From: Lasiosphaeria ovina
Lineage: Eukaryota > Ascomycota > Sordariomycetes > Sordariales > Lasiosphaeriaceae
Direction of reading: 5' to 3'
DNA length: 64,000 nucleotides
Assembly: GCA_033439765.1 (NCBI GenBank)
Contig: JAULSN010000001.1
Coordinates: 3,224,001 to 3,288,000, forward strand
In this document: in pieces, positions 1 through 12,365 of the stretch
Layout: the number at the start of each line of letters is the position of its first letter
How positions within the stretch are numbered: position 1 is the stretch's first letter
Notes under the pieces: model-generated
Told to the model about the DNA's origin: nothing
Database searches by the model: none
Seen by the model: the letters and a program-made list of their open reading frames with translations, nothing else
Position numbers and translations under genes: made by a program

Positions 1-947
1 CCGTGTTACGCATGCTCGCTATAACTTGGTATGTCTTGACTTGGCGAGGGCAGATCGATGCCAATTTCTCCCGGGACTGTTGCTGTTGCTGTTGGGAGGG
101 TTGGTTGGTTCAGCCCTAGGTCCAGCCTTGGGATGGATCCATTCCATTTGATGTACTCCGTTGAAAATCTCAAGTCGGGTTTTGTTTCTTTCGTCTACTC
201 TACTCTAGCAGGGGGAGACTTTTACAGTTAGATTTGTCGCCAAAGTGAAATAAATGGCTTATTCCCATCACCAGGACCATGCACATCGTAAAATGGACAC
301 TTGGTCAGGTTGGAATCAAGTTCTGTTCCCAAGGCTTCAACGTAAATTAATTATTATTCTATTCCGCGCGATACGTCTCCTCGGGGGGCATTTCGTATCA
401 GACAAGTTAGCATTGCTCTAGCTTAACTGTGTTCCTTATGTGTATGCATGGTGAGGAGTGTAGGCCGTGTCCCTGTTCTATTGCGATAGATCTAGCATGG
501 TGGAGTCGCTTCTCGACAGAGGTGACGAATGAATAAATAACTAAATACCTAGGTAAGGCAAATAAATAACACGATTCTATCTCCCGCATCTATCTTTCAA
601 GCAAGCAAGCATCGCCATGTTGAAAGGTCACTACCTTGTTCTGTTATCTTGCAAAGGGAGAAATCAACTCGGAGAAGACAAGAGAAAACACCACTGAAAA
701 TAAACAAGAGAGGATGTGTTACTACTACTAGTTTCTGTACGGACCACATAATATCCTACCCGTCGACCTCTGCCTTTGAACTGCGAAGCAAGCCCCTATC
801 TCAGCCCAGCCTAGTTAACAAAACAAGCCACCAAGGAAAGCATTCCATTCCACCCCGTTCGTTCCATCTGACCCCCAAGGACTTGATAAACCCGTGTGTG
901 CCCAAGACAGTATGGGTGAGATCCCTCAACAAACAGGGCTCCCGCCA
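1..947. other. Gene-free left edge, 3' flank of the first gene
   Basis: No convincing coding region is seen. The stretch lies downstream of the stop codon (TGA at 948-950, minus strand) of the large unknown gene and probably holds its 3' UTR. It carries one exact copy of the palindrome TACCTAGGTA (546-555), which recurs in other intergenic regions of this window. Short AT-rich tracts and (CAAG)n-like sequence occur near 600. Confidence 0.5.
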
Positions 948-3900
948 TCACCGCATCCGTGCAGGAAAGACGTCGCTATCGAAGTCATCGGAGCCGGACG
1001 AATTATAGTCGCTTACTATGGCGCTGAACCGTCTTCCCGGAAATGGGGACTTCGGCGGCCGCGCTGTAGTAGTTGAGGTGGTGGAAGTAGAGGGGATGAA
1101 CTGGAAAGTGCGTCCCACGGAACCACTGCCATCGCCATCGCCATCGCCGTTGCCGCCGCCATCGTCGTCATCGCCATCGCCATCGCCATCGCCATCGTCG
1201 TCACCGCCATCGCCATTACCATCACCATCGTCACCGCCGTCGCCATCGCCATCGCCATCGCCGCTGTGGTCATCACCGCCATCATCATCATCATCCTCCT
1301 CGTCCTCGTCCTCCTCCTCGCGTGTCTCGTCCTCGCTCGAAGTTCCACCGCCACCCAAACCACCACTACCACTGTTGTTGCTGCCATCATTTCCATACAA
1401 GGCCTGGCGCCACGGATTGGCCTCGTCGTCGCCAGACTCGTCGTCATCCCCCTCGTCGTCCTCGGCCTCGGCCTCCTCCAAGGACTTCTGCAGTTCGATG
1501 GGGTCCCAGCTGTGTGCGAGCGACTCCGGGTCCACTTCAGGCAGCCACGGCTCGCCCTGGGGATCGAGATTATCGCCCTCTGGGCGTGCCAGAGTTGGCC
1601 GCAGGATGCTGGGGACGAGGTTGGCGATCCGTTCGCTCCAGGTGCGTTTTCTGCGGAATCCGGTAGCTGTTGTGCAAGTAAGGGGGGTACGTTAGCCGGA
1701 TACACTCTCCTGAAAGAAAAAAGAATCACAAATAAACGGAAAACCCGAAAACATACCCCTATTCACCATGTCCGTCACGCGCACCCGGACCATACGTTGC
1801 TGCAGCCGAGTGTCGCCGATGGGATACACGGGGCGCCCACGGCGGAACACGGCCTTTTCTTCGACGTAGGGCTTCAGCTTGGGGCGCTTGTAGATGGGGT
1901 CTGTGGTCAGGTCCTGGACGTTCGGATCGTACGCGGCGAGCAGGTCGGCGAACTCGTCGTTGGCGACGGCGCTCTCGGCCTCGGCAGTGAGGTGGCCGAC
2001 GCCGAGGGGCCAGCGGTTGACGGACCAGAACTGCCGCGGCTTTCGGCCTTTGGCTAGGGGCACGGCCGCCCAGTCCCAGTTGTAGTCGCGTACGAGCGTC
2101 ACGCGCGTCTTGCCTGTTTTGCGGTCGACGTCGTGCTGCTCGCGGCCGGGCGCCAGCATGGTCTCGTTGGCGCTGATCTCGTCTATGACGTGGTCGCGGA
2201 CGATGGAGAGCGCGTCGTCGGTGGACATGGCACCATCCTGGGGGTGCTCTCTGGCGTATTGGGCGGACGCACCCGGGTCGGCGCGGAACACCAGCTCGCG
2301 CACGTGGTGCAGCTGGCCCGTCTGCTCGAGGGCAAAGCACTCGCGCTCCCACTTGTCGATGGACTCGCGCAGAAACACGGTTGGCGTGGGCTGCGCGGTG
2401 GACGCCTGGTCTGCCATGTCCTGCTCCAGCTTGGAGATGGTGTACCCGAGGCGGTAGGCTAGGGAGGCGAAGAAGTTCCAGATAGGGCTGTTCTGGTCCA
2501 CGTCGGGCCGTCTGCCGCCAGTGACTACGGGCTCCCATTCCGAGATGTGACCCAGAGCGGATGGGCGCTCGCGCTGCTCCTCGGGCAGCGGCCAGATGAC
2601 GCGGTGTTCTGGGAAGAAATTGGGAACCGGGCGCTCGACAACACCGTAGCACGAGAGGTCCAACTGGAATCTACACCAAGGAACGAATTAGTACGTATAT
2701 GAATGCAGCGACAAACTCCATCGCCTCACCTGACATGTTCGCTGCGTTTCATCCTGTCGAGCCAGGCGCAGGCGTCGTATGGCTCAAACTCGCATCTCTC
2801 GACGGCAGTGGTACCGCAGGCAGCATTGATGGCCTCCAGCAGCTGCTCGACCGTGACGCTTCTGTGGAGGTTAAAAAGACTCTCGGGATTCGGGTCGTCC
2901 AGTAACTTCTGTACACGGCGGGCGAAGATGAGGAAGAGCTTGTACTTGTCCCTGGGCCAGTCTGGGTCAAAGTGGCGCCTCCAGGTCCCGCTGTTGACGC
3001 TCTCGCTGCCGGCGACAAACTTGACCCAGCCCACATCCTCGTGGCTAAGTAATAGGGTGCGGCGCTGTATGCCATCATTCAGGAACTCGTCATTCGCCAG
3101 CCTTACCTCGGGCGGCACTTGGTTTCTGCTGAACTCGCCAGCGACGCCGCGTTCCGCCAGACGCAGCATAGCTTCTAGAAGCGGCCGTGGCGTGCGCTGG
3201 ATAGCCGCGCGCAGGACCTTGAGCGCCGTGTAGCAGTGACGCAGCAGATCTTGGCGCTCGAGGACGTCGGGGTCGATCATGCGCCAGACATAGGGGCCGC
3301 CGTTGAGCACGTTCTTGGGCAGAGAGACCCAGCGACGGTCGCGTGAATTCTCGTCCATGACCTTCAGCAGCGCCAGTGTGCGCATCTGCTTGAGCTGCTT
3401 GTTGTAGTCCCTCAAGAAGACGGTGTAGGGCATGGTCTCGATGGGCTGGCGCATATGCACCGGGGGAACGGCCCGGGGCGGCACCCACTGCACGCCGCCG
3501 ACGCGCTCTCTCAGCTTGCGCAGCGTAGCCGCATCGACTGGCAGCACGATTTTGCGCCAGGGGGTGTCCACCCACACATGTATGTTCGTTGGATATGACC
3601 GCAGCATCTGCTGCAGTCCAGCACGGCGGGCGGCGCGCTCCTTGGCCCAGCTCCGCGGCTCCCCCGGGACGACCAGCGAGTCGTCAGGGAGCAGTGTTCC
3701 ACCCGTGCGTCGGTCTCGACGAACCCACCCGACGTGGCTCGAGTCCGAGAAGACCTCGAAATACTTTGCCTCGACGTAGGCCAGGTTGTACTTCTCGTCG
3801 TCGAGAGCTTCCTCAGACCCGCCAGTGTCGCGTCCCCACCAGCGCTGCTGATCTCGTAGGAGCGTTTCATACCTGGACCTGCCCTCTGGGTTGTCAATGA

Positions 3901-5216
3901 GCATCCTGTTGACGGGCTCCGGGTGGCGCGGGTGGATTGGCCGCGGGAGAAGATCGTCTCGGCTTGGCACGGGGCTCCTCGACGGCAGCGGCCAGTCGTG
4001 CACGTTCGCCATCCACTTCAAGCGCGTCGACTTCAGGGGCACCTTGGGCGGCGTGTTGATCTCCAGCGGCGTGGGATCATAGTGGTGCTTCTGGAAGAGC
4101 ACATGGACCCTGCACCTTTCGAACGCATCATGATATAGGGCCTGCGTCTCGGGCGTGGCATTTTCAAGCTGGCGTCTCTCATCCCCGCTGGCAAGCCACT
4201 GGAGATACGACACAATCTCGGAAAACTTGACCTCCCAGTCTTTGCAGCGGTCCACATCCTCGTCGCTGAGGAAGTTGATGGTGGTCTTGAGGCGTAATGC
4301 CAAAGGCGGCTGCGTCCCGCCTTTGTAGGACGAGGTTTCCGTCCAGTCCGCCGTGCCGAGGTCGCTGATTTCTGAAACCCCTACGGCTGTGCCTGTCTCC
4401 CACGGCCCCGAAGAAATGCGAGAGGAAATGATAGACGGGAGGGAGTCGATCCGTCTACGGAGATTGTTGAGCCTCACGGTGGGGGAGGCGTCGGCAGTAT
4501 CTTCGACGACAGGCTGGGGGCTGGCTCTGGCTGGCTCCGGCGAATGCTCCGGCGGATGTTCCTCAGCCGGCACTGCCGCAACGTCTTCGTCTTCGTCAAG
4601 CCTGATATCGACAGTGACGACTGGGGCATCGATATCGGGATCCAGCTCGTCAACTCCGACAAAGGTGGTCTCTGGAGCCCAAGGCAAAAGCGGCCTGTAC
4701 TGCGGCGGAATCGAGGCAGTGGGCAACGAAGGCCGTCTCCCGTCCAAGGGAAAGAGAAAGTCATACAGCTTATACTTGCTGAGCTCGTCGAGAAGCCTCT
4801 TGCGGATGGGGTAGTGCTTGATCTCCCAGTCCCTTAGATACCAATCAAGCACCGAGGGATCTCCTCGGTCAACGGCTTCCTTCAACACCACATCGGTGAG
4901 GTAGTCCCTGAGCAGCGGCGGACATTCCTCGTCATTGGCGGCGTAGTCAATGAGAAACTTGACCAAATCGCCTTGGAAACCGTGAGCAATGGCTTAGAAT
5001 TTCATGCTCCGGGCAGAATAACATACCATCTGCTTCCTTCCTCGTCGGCACAAAACGCCCTGGGTCAGAAAGAGTGCTTCTGGGCGTCGTCGCGCTGGAA
5101 TGGTCTGATCCCCTTCTCGACCGGCGACGGCTCCACGAGCTCATGACTGCTGTCGCATTGGTTTCTGACCCCACGGAGGACCCTGAAAATGGCTCGTCGT
5201 TGGGGATGCCAGACAT
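948..5216 (-). CDS. Large unrecognised fungal protein with acidic, Gly/Asp-repeat C-terminus
   Basis: Four exons fit together in phase: 5216-5027, 4971-2730, 2670-1757 and 1666-948, giving 1354 residues. Introns start GTATGT or GTGAGG; intron 2 has an ACTAAT branch site. The last acceptor (ends at 1667) is chosen because only that phase opens into the acidic tail. The N-terminus is Ser/Arg-rich. The next ~1050 residues are a mixed, probably folded region rich in Trp, Arg and Pro with no motif I recognise. Exon 4 starts basic (RRKRTWSERIANL) and then becomes almost pure Asp/Glu/Gly/Ser from about residue 1165 to 1310. I cannot assign a function. The acidic tail suggests a nuclear or nucleic-acid-associated protein, but this is inference. 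It is transcribed away from the retropepsin-like gene starting at 5808, with about 590 bases between the starts. Confidence 0.75.
1127..1320 (-). repeat. In-frame GATGGC-type microsatellite coding for the acidic tail
   Basis: On the plus strand the DNA is an imperfect run of GCCATC hexamers mixed with CGTCAT and CATCGT units, then CCTCGT units. Read on the minus strand it codes for alternating Gly-Asp and Asp/Glu runs in the last exon of the large unknown gene. The repeat unit is a multiple of three, so length changes keep the frame. Allele-length variation is expected at this site. Confidence 0.85.
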
Positions 5217-5807
5217 GTTTCCCGCCTGCGAATCTCTGTCAGTAGGAACAGCTCACGGTTGACTTTCAAGTGGTTAAGAATTAGGCTGCCGTTGAACAGT
5301 TGAAGTCACGAAGCCAGGACTGCGCGAGACAAGTGATGCAGGAGTGTGTGCAGAGTTGACACAGAAAGAATAGGTCTCAGACAACCACCATACTCCCCAG
5401 GTTTGTCGCATATTTGTGTCTTGTAGCTCCCGCTCACTGGAATGTGGGTGCTTCGCAAAGTTGGCTGCCCTCTTTGCATTCCAGGGGCGGGAGGGCCTAA
5501 CGACAATGATTTCAGACCATAGTGTCAGCTCGAAACAAAAGAAATGGTGCCTTGTTGTGAAGTCTCGCGGCTGCCGTTTTCAGCATGTCTGTCCGGAAGT
5601 GAGTCGAAGACAAAGAAACCCACAGTTGCCGTGAGACGCGATGAAGGCCGGACAAGTTCAAAGTTCACTTTAGTAGTGTACGTATTACGGTGCTTTGTTG
5701 TCATCCAGCACAAAGAACACGATCGCAGAAGAATATATCTAAGCTCCACAAGAGAGCGAGCGTAGAATAGCATGGTAATACAAGCGTTTTGTCGACAGCA
5801 GGTCGCA
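5217..5807. promoter_or_regulatory. Shared region between two divergent unknown genes
   Basis: About 590 bases separate the start codons of the large unknown gene (minus, start at 5216) and the retropepsin-like gene (plus, start at 5808). No coding region fits here. It must contain both promoters and 5' leaders. An upstream in-frame ATG for the right-hand gene lies at 5772. Confidence 0.6.
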
Positions 5808-7927
5808 ATGTCAACAGAAGCGGGCGCCCCACGAGAGGCAGGTCACAGCTCCGGCCGTCAAGTGGGAAGCCCAGCTCGCAGTGAGAGGCGTCAGTCAACC
5901 TCTAGACGCGGTGCGCAGAATGTGACCAATTTCGATCTCAATCGTGCTTACCACATCACTAAGCCTGGAGCTCATCCCGAACCCCGGACACCAAGGACTC
6001 GCAGCATGGCAAGGAGGGAGGCCGCGCTCGAGGCCGAGCTCGAGGCCCAGGCTAATACGCAGAACATGTCTCCGATCTCAGAGATGGATGAGAGCAGCTC
6101 CGACGGCGAGTCAGATGCTTCAGTTCGTGATTGGCAACCGTCCATTGTAATAGGTGCTCCTCTCTCGCTCGAGGGCGAGGACTTGAGCCGAATACAGCTC
6201 GCGGATAGGCATGTATCCCAGTGTCGTGCGTGGGTGAAACACTACGGGGAGGTAGCAGACTTTCCCCAGATCCTCGAGAAGGCCGAGGCCGAAAGAGCCA
6301 AGCTTGATGTTAACGACGAGGAGAACACCAAACCGTTGTGAGTGCTAGAGTTCCGGCCAAACACACATTAAAAGACGAGCAGCTGGGCTGATATAACTCA
6401 CATGACAGATCAACTCTTACCTCGACACATACAGAAGCCATCGAGAGGCGAGTGAACCTGCTTCGCTCCGTGCTCAGGAACTCGAAATTCCCCCCAGAGC
6501 GGGCGAACATCGAAGCAGCCATCGCAGGGTACGAGTCAGGCGCCATCCCCTACTCGGGAGAGTATACGCTCATTTGGGCAGGACGAATCGTCGACCGGTG
6601 TCCCAACTACAAAACCTTCTCGAGGGACCGTAGTGTGCGACTTGACCGATACCTTGCCGAGTACGGCGTGGGCTGGCTGTGGTATGAACCGCCCCTGACA
6701 GAAGATGGAGGGCCTCAGGGGCCGTCGCCCACCGCCAAAAAGGCCATTTGCCTCAACGGCCAGAGTCTCATATCCACCGACACGGATACCATGGGCTACT
6801 ACACAGCCACACTGGGGTTTCGACGGCGGAAAGACTTGGTGATGAGAGAGGCTCCGCACACAAGGAGCAACTCGGTCACGGCGACGGTCAATTCAGCCAC
6901 CATCGTGCACGATCCCGCCACGCCGACGACGTCCAATGCAAAGCCACGAGCAAGACGAAAAAGACGGGCAATGCCCGACTCTGACCCCGACAAGGACGGC
7001 CCGCGCGTGTACTGGAACACGCTGCTTGACAGCGGCGCCACGCAACCCTGTCTCTACAGTCCTGACCTGGTCAAGCTGCGCATCGACCCAGACAAGTACG
7101 CGGCACAGAGCGCGCGCATCATCGCCACGGCCACGACAGAGGAGGAGCTGAGGGTGTTTGAGCTGGACGTGGGCGTCTTCGGCGGCGACTTTTCGACCAT
7201 GGTGACGTCGGAGCCGCGCATCTGGCCAGCCGAGCCCGACATCCTAGGCGGCACGCTGCCCGTCATCATCCTACCGGGGACGGCAGGCGACGAGCCCGGC
7301 GCGCAGCCCAAGGGGACACTCCGAGAGGCGCCAAAGCGGCTGAGCGGGATCCTGCCCTTCCACGTGTGCTACGTGTCGAGCGCGCCCGGGAACCGGAAGC
7401 TGTGGCTGGGCGAGGACCGGCGCGACGTGCTGGGGTCTGGGCGCATGCCGGGCCAGAGGCGAGTCCACTGGTTCAGCGAGGCCGACTACGGCGACGAATC
7501 CAACGACCGGTCGCGCTGGCGGCCCAAGCAGGATCTGGTGCCCGAGCAGCCCAAGTGGCTGGAACGGAGCCTGCGCAAGGCCGGGCCGCCCAGGCGCGTC
7601 GTCTTCGAGCACGACATTGACGACGGCTCGAAGCGGGTTCTGCGCGAGGAGGACGACGGGGTCAGGAGCATCATCACGAGGCTGCCGGCTGGGTCTGCCT
7701 TGAGCGAGTCGGACCCCGCCGCCGCCAAGATCGTCAATGGCGTCAAGGGCGTCAAGACATTCATCATGGAGCCGCGGACGAGACCAGACCAGCAGGCCGC
7801 CTTGGAGAGCCGCCGTCTCGAGTCGAATCCCGGGCGCCAACAACAAGAGAAAATAGCCGCGTCTTCGAGATTGACAGAAAGGCAATGGAGAGGCCAAGAC
7901 GGGGAAAAAGAGACAAAAATAAAATAA
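5808..7927 (+). CDS. Unrecognised fungal protein with retropepsin-like DSGAT domain
   Basis: Two exons, 5808-6337 and 6409-7927, joined by a 71-base intron (GTGAGT..ACAG), give 682 residues. The ATG at 5808 (context CGCAATGTC) is preferred; an in-frame ATG at 5772 would add 12 residues. Residues 1-180 are Ser/Arg/Glu-rich and probably disordered. Residues ~185-330 form a Trp/Tyr-containing conserved-looking region (EYTLIWAGRIVDRCPNYK, YGVGWLWYEPP). Near residue 384 is LLDSGAT, the active-site signature of retropepsin-type aspartic proteases. It is followed about 70 residues later by DILGG, resembling the second conserved hydrophobic-hydrophobic-Gly element of that fold. The C-terminus is charged. 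No reverse transcriptase, integrase or Gag zinc knuckle is seen, so this is not an intact retroelement. It could be a domesticated or cellular (Ddi1-like) retropepsin-fold protein, possibly inactive. Function unknown. Confidence 0.75.
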
Positions 7928-9524
7928 GAAGGAATATGCAGATTACCAGTAACAACCTGGAAAGTGCTTTCTTTCACTAGGTTCGCAGTGAGGGAAGGGA
8001 GGTCTTTTCCACGGGCTACTTCCCGTCCTTAAACTGGCCGAGAAAGCATGAAAATGCAAGAGATTGGAAAAGTTTAATTAGCAACTAGCAGCAATGGGAG
8101 GTCTCACCTGGCCACCCGATACAAGTTCCAGCAAGGCGGGCAGTAGCGATAGACATGATGACACTCCATACCCGTGCCTGCCACATCCAAATTCGAAGCA
8201 AAACTTGGATAGGTAGGGAGGACGGGACAGACCTGGACGCAATTGAGTGGCAGAGACACTGGAGCTTCAGGCTGCGCATGAATGGCAATTAGCCTACCCG
8301 CCAATGGCACATCAAGATATCTCATTGGGCGCTTGCATGTAAATCTTCTCTCCTCGGGCCCGATTCACACAATGTCACTGTAAAGCATACCAATATCACG
8401 GTTCACAGTATACGTGACAAGATGCCAGAGATTTTACTTCTTTTTTGTCTGTTTACAGCTATCTATTTACGGCGCCGCGCTGAACAAACAGGCACTCACG
8501 AAACAAGGCCGCTGGCCAAGACTTCCCCCTGACAATATATTAGGTGTCTTAAGCAGGTTCGAAGTATGGCTGGCTAGTCGCTCCCCCGTCCGTCGCCTCA
8601 TGATCAAAATCATGGATGCTCGTTCCAAGGCATCATCATCCCCTCAAGGATGCCCGTTCCCCGCCCTTATCGGAAAGGGGATACCATCTCTAGGCGCAAT
8701 CAAGCCCTGTCCATGATTTCCCCCCAGTCGACAATGCGGTTCACCGTCCGCAGGCTGCAGATATCATCTGTGCACAGAGTCCGTCGTGGTTTGGGGGGCT
8801 GGTGGTGTGCGATGCTGGGAGTTGTGCAGTGTAGAGGGGTTTTGTTGTCCATCGGCCGAGCGAGGACCCCGTCTCTGGTTCTTCACCGTCCTGGTCCGTC
8901 CTTCCTCGGATTCCCCGAGAATCCTCCATCTCACCCGATAACTCGTCTGTCCCGCGTAAATTTTGCCAATCTTTCGCGTCCTCTTGACTCTTCCACAATT
9001 ATCTTTTGTCTCTCGTCTCCTGTCCTCACGGGGCTCGCCAGGGAACCTTTGGGACTCCTTCTTTTGGTCGCGTATCTTTCCTCATGACGCGATCGAGGCT
9101 CGGTGCAAGTCGTGGAATAATAAAAAATCCGCACCTCTTTTTGTGTTGCTTTTCGTTTTGGTATTAACATGGCTGCCGAGAACCAAGGGGGTATTTGCGT
9201 GCATGTTGTTCAGATTTAATATTGAGAACAAGGGTTGCAAGCAGGTATGCAGCCGTGGCAGCATATCTGTGAGCGAAAATGAAAAAAGAAAAAACAGTTG
9301 AAATTCGCAGAATCGCTGATGCATGACGCTAAAATGGCTCCGAAATAAATAACCAAGAAAGAAAAATGGCGGATGCGTTACAATCTTTTTGTCTTCCATA
9401 TAATCAGAATTCCAACACGAAACGGAACTCTTCCGCCTGAGCCGAGGGGGCCAAGGGGTGGAGTGGATCCGAAACAGTCGTCGACTCAACGACGACACGG
9501 GCGATGACGTTGTCGATCGCCCCT
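7928..9524. other. Convergent intergenic region
   Basis: This lies between the stop codons of the plus-strand retropepsin-like gene and the minus-strand cyclin. No supported coding region or RNA gene is seen. It should hold both 3' UTRs and polyadenylation sites. AT-rich A/T runs on the cyclin side (9120-9400) fit a 3' UTR. Confidence 0.5.
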
Positions 9525-10794
9525 TCAGTATCGCATATGTATTGAGCTACCTTCAAAGTATGATGGTTGCGCTGTATGCTGCTGGGGATATGTCGGCATA
9601 TGGTGGTTTGGTTGTGGGGTTGGGGTGACAGGGCACCGGGGAGGTATTCGGAAGTCCTTGACCATCCCACTGTTTTGTACAAAGCAAGGGCCGTCGGGCG
9701 TGATGGGTGGGGTCATATACCCGTCGGCCACGCCGGGAACGGCACCGAGGCCCTTGTGAGGAGTGCTGTATACATTGGCCGGCTTGCTGGCGAGGGCCGG
9801 TTCGTAGGGCGGAGAAGGGAGGGCCCCTCGTCGGCCGGTGGCAGCCTGTTGCGCCAGGAAATCGGCAAGCTTCCCCGATACCCTCGAGTAGTACTGGCTG
9901 GAATACTTTCTCGACAGTGTCACCGATGGCTGGTGGATGTGTTGAGACAAAGTCAACAGAGTCACATTCTTCACGTGGTCCCACTCTCCGTCGTTCACGT
10001 CGGGCTTGCCAAGAATCTCCCTCGCCAGTACCAATGAGAATCTCGCCATGATCGATGGCTTCGTAGAAACAAAGTCTCGGTGGTAGAGGGCGATCTCGCA
10101 GATGTATGCCGCCATATGCTCGACTTCTCTGCTGTCCCGTTCCTCGGCGACGAGTAATTGGGCGAACAAGTCGACCGTTGGGTGGCCGATGTTCCAGTCG
10201 AGAGTGTTGAGAACGTGCATCTCCATTTGCGTGAACATGCCTGCATCGTAGAGGCCGCAGCACATGTTGTTGAGTTCGTTGATCTGTGGCACTCGGTCCT
10301 TCTTGTCTCCATACTTTGAAGCAATGAGAAGCGCCGCACAGCCGACAAGCTGGTAGTGTTGCTTATACACCACACGCTTCGAGCAGTACCGGTCCAGGAG
10401 ATTCACAGTCAGGAACAGCGTTTCGGGGAGCAGAGAAAAAGCGGCATGGGCCTCAATCAGGAAGTCGATGAGGTACGGTCGCATAAACCATTGGATCTCA
10501 CGCTGCATATCAATGAGGTTGGCGTCTGGTAATGTCTCGTCCTAGTTCCCCAGTTAGCTTCTCACACCTGAGCCTGCCACATTACGGTGTGGTCCATACC
10601 TCCATGTGACGCATGTGTTGCATGATGTCCTCGAGATACTCATCACCAGCGAGCCTGGAGAGCTCGTTGGCGATCATCTCTTGCTTGTTGCGTGCAAGCA
10701 TCTTGGCGGCATCGCGAATGTTCATGCGATGGCATGACTGGTCATCGGACTCGACGAAGAAGGTATCGTCGGAGACGTGATTTAAATAGGCCAT
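9525..10794 (-). CDS. cln1: G1/S-specific cyclin (CLN1 / Puc1 type)
   Basis: Exons 10794-10600 and 10541-9525 are joined by a 58-base intron (GTATGG..CTAG) in phase 0, giving 403 residues. An N-terminal helix-rich segment (NIRDAAKMLARNKQEMIAN) precedes the cyclin box at about residues 75-190, which has MRPYLIDFLIEAH, LTVNLLDRYCSK, LVGCAALLIASKYGDK and VPQINELNNMC. A second helical cyclin fold follows to about 290. The Pro/Ser/Thr-rich tail carries several TP sites (YSTPHKG, YMTPPITPDG, CPVTPTP), which look like Cdk sites and phosphodegrons. Family knowledge: the protein binds and activates the main Cdk at G1/S and polar-growth commitment in filamentous fungi, and it is normally short-lived. 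A very long gene-free region lies upstream, with a candidate promoter at 12.4-12.5 kb, so a long 5' leader is likely. The paralogue name (CLN1) is from family resemblance. Confidence 0.9.
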
Positions 10795-12365
10795 CTTCGC
10801 AACAGAATGTCGACCGGGCGGTCTGTATTCTGGAGGTGTGCAGGCAGGTGTGCAGGCAGTGGGGGTGTTGTGTCTTAAGGAACGACCAATTTTTTTCCGA
10901 GTTCTCCTGGAATCGATGTGATGGTGCCGACAGCTGTAAAGAGCGTCGGGTTGGATGTATTAAAACCGGTCGGTCGAGTCAAGGAGTGAGACGTCGCCCC
11001 AGTATAAAGACTAGTATTAGATTATTAAAGAGTGTGATGAATACCAAGTTATCAAAAGGAGTGACTGTGGCTGGAAAAGTCGCCAAAAGGATGTGAAAGA
11101 AGAATCAGGTCCTCGCAGGGGAAAAGCTGGTGTGGCCGGGGAAACGACCTGGTTAAGGAGGACGCCAACGGGTAAGAATGTTTCTGGACGCTCAGAATCA
11201 GCACGACTCAGATCTCAGCCTAGCTTCACTTTGGCATTACTCCTCGACTCGGCAGCACAGCGCGGGCCAGTGCCCCTAGCTCCACTTTGGCCAGCAGCTC
11301 ATGTGCAGCCCTGACCGTGATTCGGCCGATCTGCCCTTGTGGGGACGAGATTTGGCACGGAAAGGGCCCGCCGTGTTCAAACGGACAAGAGGCGGCGGCA
11401 GTCTGGTACAGGCCGGGTCTCAAAGGAGTGCGTAAAGGGGCAGGATACCCAGGTACGCGGCACACGAGAATAGGATCCCTTACCGCCACGATTGCTGGTC
11501 TAAAAGAATCGACAAAAATAATAATGACAAAGATTCCTGAGGTCGGTGGTGGGAGAAACGAGCTAACGTGTCCCACAGCGAGCCGCCTTCAGGTCGACAG
11601 ATAGATCAGACGCGAGCGTGGATGATGCCGTTGGATTGCAGGGCGCAATCGACTCGGCATGTATCTGCAAGGGCGGGCACGGCACATTTTAGAATATTTT
11701 TTCCTCGTCTGAACAGCAATGACAATGACATCAGGGGAGCGGCATGGGACGATCGAGCTCCCATCTTGCAAGGTGAATGGATGTGGATGGAAAGGGGCAG
11801 GTGGGGTGGGCGGTTTCTGTTCCTGCATACCTCACTCTCAACGCCGGGGGGGAAAGGCCAGAAAAGGCTGCGCACCGTTCGAGCTCATGTAGGGACCGCG
11901 TCACTCTCACGTGGGCCGTCGAAAGGCGGTTTTTTTGTGGTTTTTGATAGGAAGGTGTCCCTCTCGACACTCCCAAATCTTGCAGTTGCGGCCTGCTCGG
12001 TCGGCGGGTCTCGCGGGATCGATGGAGGAATGGGCCGTCGAGGGCGCCGCGGAACGAAGGGAGGCGGACGGGAATTGGAGGATTCCTCGTCGTCGAACCT
12101 GGAATGTCCTTCGGGGGAGAATACCAGTCGACAGTGGTGCAGAGAGTTTGTAAAACCGTTGGCGGCGCTAGGAACAGAAACCTTCTTGGATTTAGGTTTT
12201 CTATTCCAGGTCGTCGTCAAGGCGCTCTTGCACGCACACCAGTCCGGCCGTGTCCTTATAAAGGGCTGGGGAGCTTGTCGATGGCCCAGACTCTAGATGT
12301 CCTCATTCCCTCCTTTTCTCAAGCGGAGAAACCGAGTCCAAGAGGGATGTTGGAAGGCACGGTGC

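Noticed and set aside
1018..2057. Long plus-strand frames over the acidic-tail repeat
   Set aside because: They are antisense readings of the microsatellite and of exon 3 of the minus-strand gene, giving poly-Ser/Pro or poly-Ile/Leu runs.
5808..7927. Retrotransposon remnant as the explanation for the DSGAT protein
   Set aside because: There is no reverse transcriptase, integrase, RNase H or zinc-knuckle sequence, no long terminal repeats were seen, and the gene has a normal spliceosomal intron.
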